NCBI GenBank assembly: GCA_021292105.1
Contig: CM037870.1
Span: 6,435,058 to 6,499,057, forward strand
Direction of reading: 5' to 3'
Length of the DNA stretch: 64,000 nt
From: Anadara kagoshimensis
Lineage: Eukaryota > Mollusca > Bivalvia > Arcoida > Arcidae
The stretch's first letter is position 1; every line of letters starts with the position of its first letter. Positions 60,169-64,000 of this stretch are shown piece after piece. The notes below the pieces were generated by a model. It did no database searches, was not told the DNA's origin, and was given only the letters and a program-made list of their open reading frames with translations. The translations under genes were made by a program, and so were the position numbers.

Positions 60169-62634
60169 TTGATTACAAAGCACAGAAACATCGTAATATT
60201 CTTATACTTTCAGTCTTCTAAAACTAAGCCTAAAAGTAAAAATAAAAAATGGTTTAACAGGGATCTACATCAAATGAGAAAGAGAGTTATCTGTTTTGGA
60301 AGAAAACTATCATCTTCGCCATTTGACCTCGCAATTCGTAATAGATATTTCAGACTTTACAGAGAATATAATAAATGTCGAAAACAAACTAAGAGACAGT
60401 ACAAACAGTCCATTTTACAGGAATTACAAAATTTACATGATACTAACCCAAAATCATATTGGAAATTAATATCAAAATTAAGGGATGAGGATAGCTGCTC
60501 TGACACCAACAACAATATATCCCTAGATTCATGGTTGAAGCATTTTCAGTCTCTGAATTCCCTAGAGAACAAATTTTCTAACAGAGACCAGTTTTTACAA
60601 GATTGTGTCAAAAACCTTGAAAAAGAAAAAGTTTTCAATGAGCTAGATAATTCTATTACACAACAAGAAATTTTAGCAGCTATATCTAAATTAAAAAATA
60701 ATAAATCTCCTTGTTTAGATCTTATTAGTAATGAAATGATTAAATCCAGTCAACATGCAATGATTCACTGTTTAAGTAAACTATTTAACTCTTGTTTAAT
60801 TAATAGTTTCTATCCTAAGTGCTGGTCTGAAGGATATATTGTACCCATTCATAAATCTGGTGACCCAAATGATCCATCAAATTATAGAGGTATTACAATT
60901 ACGAGTACAGTAGGAAAACTTTTTAATACTATTTTGAACGAAAGATTGGATAAATATCTTATAAAGAATTCAGTTATACACCCTTCCCAAATTGGATTTA
61001 CAAAAAAAGCTAGAACCTCTGATCACATATTTGTCCTCAACTCGCTGATTAATAAATACTGCAATAAAAAAGCCGGCAGATTATATACTTGCTTTATTGA
61101 TCTGCGTAAAGCTTTCGACTCTGTTATTCACTCTGGTCTCAAGTTTAAACTGCTTTCCATCAATTTAGGATCAAATTTCTACAAAACTATTGTTGATATG
61201 TACATTAAGAGTAGATCCAGCATAAAACTTGGTAAGCGTCTTTCATCTGAATTCAGTCTGAGTCTTGGAGTTCGTCAAGGTGATAATCTTAGTCCCAATC
61301 TCTTTAACATTTTCATGAATGACCTGCCCAACTACTTAGAGTCTACAAAAGACCCTGTTTTACTAAATAACTTAAAATTACATTGTCTTCTATATGCAGA
61401 CGATTTAGTACTCTTATCAACATCTCCAGAAGGTTTGCAGTCAAAATTAGACTGTCTTGAGAAGTATTGTAATGACTGGTGTCTAAATGTAAATATTAAT
61501 AAAACAAAAATATTGACCTTTAATAAAAGTGGTAAACTAATTAAACACAATTTTTATTTAGGAGGAGAACTATTAGATTGTGTAAATAACTACAAGTATT
61601 TAGGAATACTCTTCTCAGCTTCAGGATCTTTTTCTAATGCTAGAAAAGACTTGTACAATAAAAGTTTAAAAGCTTATTTTAAACTCTGCAAAATGATCTT
61701 TTCATTTCATCCACATACAAAGACCAGTATGCATATTTTTGATCACACTGTAAAACCAATTATGTTATATGCCAGTGAAGTATGGGGTGCATTTAACACC
61801 TCAAGTTCAAAATTTAGAAATGGTATTTTACTAGAAAAGATATATGATAAACTTGAACAAGAAAATCTTCATAGTAAGTTTTGCAAGAGATTGCTAGGAG
61901 TACATAAGAAAAGTACCAATTTCGCAGTTTTCTCTGAACTTGGAAGAATTCTCTATTATGTTAACATTATTGTGTCTATGCTTACATATTGGCATCGTCT
62001 AGAACAATTGCCAAATGATTCTTTGCTTTTTAATGCTCTTAAAGAATCTAAAGATGCACATTTTGCAAACAAAAATACATGGTATAGTAGTATTGATCAG
62101 TTATGTTCTATATTAGACATTGATAAGAATCATGCACTTCTATTGTCTGAAACTAGCTTTAAAAGATATGTAAAGAGTCTCTGTGAAGATGCATACATAA
62201 ATACATGGTATAAAGATCGAAATAATAATTCTGTTGGTAAATTGGATACATATTGTAAAATTAAAACAAGCTTTAGATGTGAAAAATATTTGACAATTCT
62301 TAGTAATCCACAGTATAGACGACTTATATGTAGGTTGAGAATTTCAGCTCATAGACTGAAAATTGAAACTGGCAGATATTCTGCCAACAGATTAGAAATG
62401 AATAAAAGAATCTGCAAGATGTGTGAAAGTAACTGTATAGAAGACGAAACTCATTTCTTAATAGATTGCAGTGCTTACACTAATGATAGAATTAAATTTT
62501 TTAATATTATAGACAAAACCAACCAGCATTTCAGCCTGTTGTCTTCATTCGATAAATTATTTTGGATTTTAAACTGTGAAACTACAGAAATCTTACTTGA
62601 ACTAGGTAATTTCCTCTGTAAGCATCTTCGCTGA
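60169..62634 (+). CDS. LINE reverse transcriptase ORF, 5'-truncated but open
   Basis: Non-LTR retrotransposon polymerase that copies its RNA at the target site. The frame is open for 821 codons; LINE-derived sequence starts at 60211, so the first ~14 residues come from the host element. The segment KKWFNRDLHQMRKR is the linker normally between endonuclease and RT; the endonuclease is missing. RT motifs: NYRGITITSTVGKLF, PSQIGFTKKARTSDH, FIDLRKAFD (309-317), GVRQGDNLSPNLFNIFMNDL, YADD (409-412) and NYKYLGILFS. The C-terminal Cys/His motif is C749-x2-C752-x9-H762-x4-C767. Without an endonuclease and 5' UTR it is unlikely to be autonomous. The clade (CR1/Jockey/I-like range) is not assigned. Confidence 0.9.
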   Translation: MITKHRNIVIFLYFQSSKTKPKSKNKKWFNRDLHQMRKRVICFGRKLSSSPFDLAIRNRYFRLYREYNKCRKQTKRQYKQSILQELQNLHDTNPKSYWKLISKLRDEDSCSDTNNNISLDSWLKHFQSLNSLENKFSNRDQFLQDCVKNLEKEKVFNELDNSITQQEILAAISKLKNNKSPCLDLISNEMIKSSQHAMIHCLSKLFNSCLINSFYPKCWSEGYIVPIHKSGDPNDPSNYRGITITSTVGKLFNTILNERLDKYLIKNSVIHPSQIGFTKKARTSDHIFVLNSLINKYCNKKAGRLYTCFIDLRKAFDSVIHSGLKFKLLSINLGSNFYKTIVDMYIKSRSSIKLGKRLSSEFSLSLGVRQGDNLSPNLFNIFMNDLPNYLESTKDPVLLNNLKLHCLLYADDLVLLSTSPEGLQSKLDCLEKYCNDWCLNVNINKTKILTFNKSGKLIKHNFYLGGELLDCVNNYKYLGILFSASGSFSNARKDLYNKSLKAYFKLCKMIFSFHPHTKTSMHIFDHTVKPIMLYASEVWGAFNTSSSKFRNGILLEKIYDKLEQENLHSKFCKRLLGVHKKSTNFAVFSELGRILYYVNIIVSMLTYWHRLEQLPNDSLLFNALKESKDAHFANKNTWYSSIDQLCSILDIDKNHALLLSETSFKRYVKSLCEDAYINTWYKDRNNNSVGKLDTYCKIKTSFRCEKYLTILSNPQYRRLICRLRISAHRLKIETGRYSANRLEMNKRICKMCESNCIEDETHFLIDCSAYTNDRIKFFNIIDKTNQHFSLLSSFDKLFWILNCETTEILLELGNFLCKHLR

Positions 62635-62979
62635 GGCTCTGAACACCACCCCCACCCCCTGCGGTCCAAATAATATACCTATATCACAATGTATGTATAC
62701 ACATATTAAGGTAATTCAATACTTGCATGTATGTATATATGATGTTGTTTAAGTTAAGAGAGGAGTTGCCTCTCATTCATTGTATTGCCCCTCTGTGGGC
62801 CCTTACACATATTAAGGCAATATTCAATACTTGCATGTATGTATATATAATTGCACTTCCTTATTTGCTAATCAGTCTTAATTAGTTTTAGTTTAGAGAG
62901 GAGTTGCCTCTCAGTAATTGTATTGCCCCTCTGTGGGCCCTTAATTGGTTTAATAAAATATCTTGTATCTTGTATCTTG
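60211..62979 (+). mobile_element. Recent 5'-truncated LINE insertion with TSD and TATCTTG tail
   Basis: The insertion splits the left arm of the inverted-repeat element. The 8-bp target duplication tatacttt lies at 60203-60210 and 62980-62987, and the uninterrupted site is visible in the complement of the right arm. The 3' end carries three TATCTTG units (62959-62979), a microsatellite-type LINE tail. The 3' UTR has a ~115-bp tandem duplication (about 62697-62810 and 62807-62942) built on gagaggagttgcctctca and gtattgcccctctgtgggcc. An intact reading frame and perfect TSD point to a young insertion. Confidence 0.88.
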
Positions 62980-63139
62980 TATACTTTATAGGATTTTTTT
63001 AACAACTGCTTGGGGAATTTGGTTAAAGCTTGTTAACTATATACACTGTCTTGTCATTACAATTTTAGTTAATAATAGTTTTAATCTATAGTTGGAGTTA
63101 TGTTTGAATGTGTTCTAACTTATAATATCATAGACTTGA

Positions 63140-63295
63140 GTTCAGTAATGGTGTTTAACGTCCCATGGGCCAGTGGTTGGCGAAAGAATAGGTAGTACCA
63201 AACTTCAGGTATAGGGATAGACATGGTCGGGGTTCAAACGACCTCCCTCTTACTGAGAGAACATTTTACCAACTAAGCTACAGCAGTGGTATATA
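63140..63295 (-). mobile_element. SINE fragment (tRNA-derived)
   Basis: Minus strand from about 63288: GCTGTAGCTTAGTTGGTAAA (A box) and GAGGTCGTTTGAACCCCGAC (B box). The 3' end is the complement of aatggtgtttaacgtcccat, the same gacgttaaacacc tail as the SINE at 50150-50378. The body is shortened. It lies in the spacer of the inverted-repeat element. Confidence 0.6.
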
Positions 63296-64000
63296 TTATG
63301 ATAGAAAAACCTGTAATGTTTATTAATTGAAGGCTCTAATAGATTTCAATAGATGCATGTTTACTTGTCATGAGCAAGATCATTTTAATTAGATCATGTT
63401 TATTTGTAAAGCTGCAAACAACTGTAGGAAAATAACATGCTTTGTTTAAAATGAGAAACTGTAATTAACCAAAATTTTAATGACAAGACAGTGTATATAG
63501 TTAACAAGGTTTAACCAAATTACCCAACCAGTTGTTAGAAAATTCTTATAAAGTATAAGAATATTACGAAGTTTCAGTGCTTCGTAATCAATCACATAAT
63601 AAAAGCATATTTATTAAAATTGTAAACATATATAAAGATTCAAACATACAACTAATAAGCCATGATATTTATGAGTGCTAAAAATTAGATATTTTTCATG
63701 GAATTTAAAAAAAAGTGCTTCAAAGAGAAAAGAAATTCCATTTCTTGGTAAATAAAGGGAACTAATTCTGTTGATAAAGGGGACAAATTAGTAAAAATGT
63801 AAAATTCAAATACTTTTTCAAGTTAGTGTTTAATAAAATAGTTCATTACAAATATAATTTTTGTGCTTTATTGCCAGGATTTTAATCAAATATATATACA
63901 TGTAAGTTAATATACATATTTAAACAAAATAACTAATTGATTAAATGTTTGGCACTTACAAGATGATACATATCAAAAAGACAAAATAAATATCATATTG

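Larger units (their letters stand above)
59770..64000. mobile_element. Inverted-repeat element split by a LINE; right end runs off the window
   Basis: The left arm (59770-60210, continued at 62988-63082) is matched in reverse complement by 63454-64000. Together the arms are about 540 bases, with a 370-bp spacer (63083-63453) that holds a SINE fragment. The last bases of the window, ataaatatcatattg, pair with caatatgatatttat at 59770, so the outer end may extend beyond 64000. Arm divergence is moderate (indels and substitutions), so the host element is older than the LINE in it. Confidence 0.72.

Overview
This is a eukaryotic, intron-rich, AT-rich and very repeat-rich window, most likely from a lophotrochozoan and probably a mollusc (bivalve or gastropod). 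The evidence is GT-AG introns throughout, an endogenous animal-type GH9 cellulase with CBM2 modules, tRNA-derived SINEs whose 3' ends resemble mollusc families, and a high density of MITE, LINE and foldback DNA. The species cannot be named from sequence alone. No prokaryotic operon, CRISPR array or rRNA gene was seen.

Four protein-coding genes can be assembled exon by exon. (1) 6283-9475 (+): a major facilitator superfamily transporter of the nodulin-like/NFD4 type, three exons, with one apparent 1-nt frameshift near 8730. (2) 14407-27648 (+): a 12-exon secreted GH9 endoglucanase with two tandem CBM2-type cellulose-binding modules and a Pro/Ser/Thr linker of 15 nine-residue repeats, then the catalytic domain with all signature motifs and a 1-nt frameshift in exon 4. 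(3) 47492-53142 (+): a p24/TMED (GOLD-domain) cargo receptor in four exons, with two apparent 1-nt deletions in exon 1. (4) 53869-57066 (-): a small secreted single-Ig-domain protein in four exons, convergent with gene 3. The frameshifts each restore a full-length family member when one base is allowed, so assembly error is as likely as pseudogenisation.

The rest is mobile and satellite DNA. 1-1564 is a large inverted repeat. 1930-3250 holds a decayed 365-bp tandem repeat. 4196-5450 is a 34/43-bp satellite full of TGACGTC motifs. 29218-45771 is a 16.5-kb foldback-type element whose arms are arrays of one ~184-bp satellite in opposite orientation, around an 8-kb core with a dead LINE. 59770-64000 is an inverted-repeat element split by a recent 5'-truncated LINE with an intact 2.4-kb reverse transcriptase frame and an 8-bp target duplication. 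Several MITE families recur across introns and intergenic DNA.

The most unusual signals are: decayed tandem copies of exon edges inside two introns of the cellulase gene (about 17 pseudo-3' splice sites before exon 2, and about four relics of the catalytic exon 11 after it); the giant foldback element, whose two arms have been homogenised separately; and a ~110-bp double-hairpin element whose four copies here all lie in introns, with 6-bp flanking duplications.
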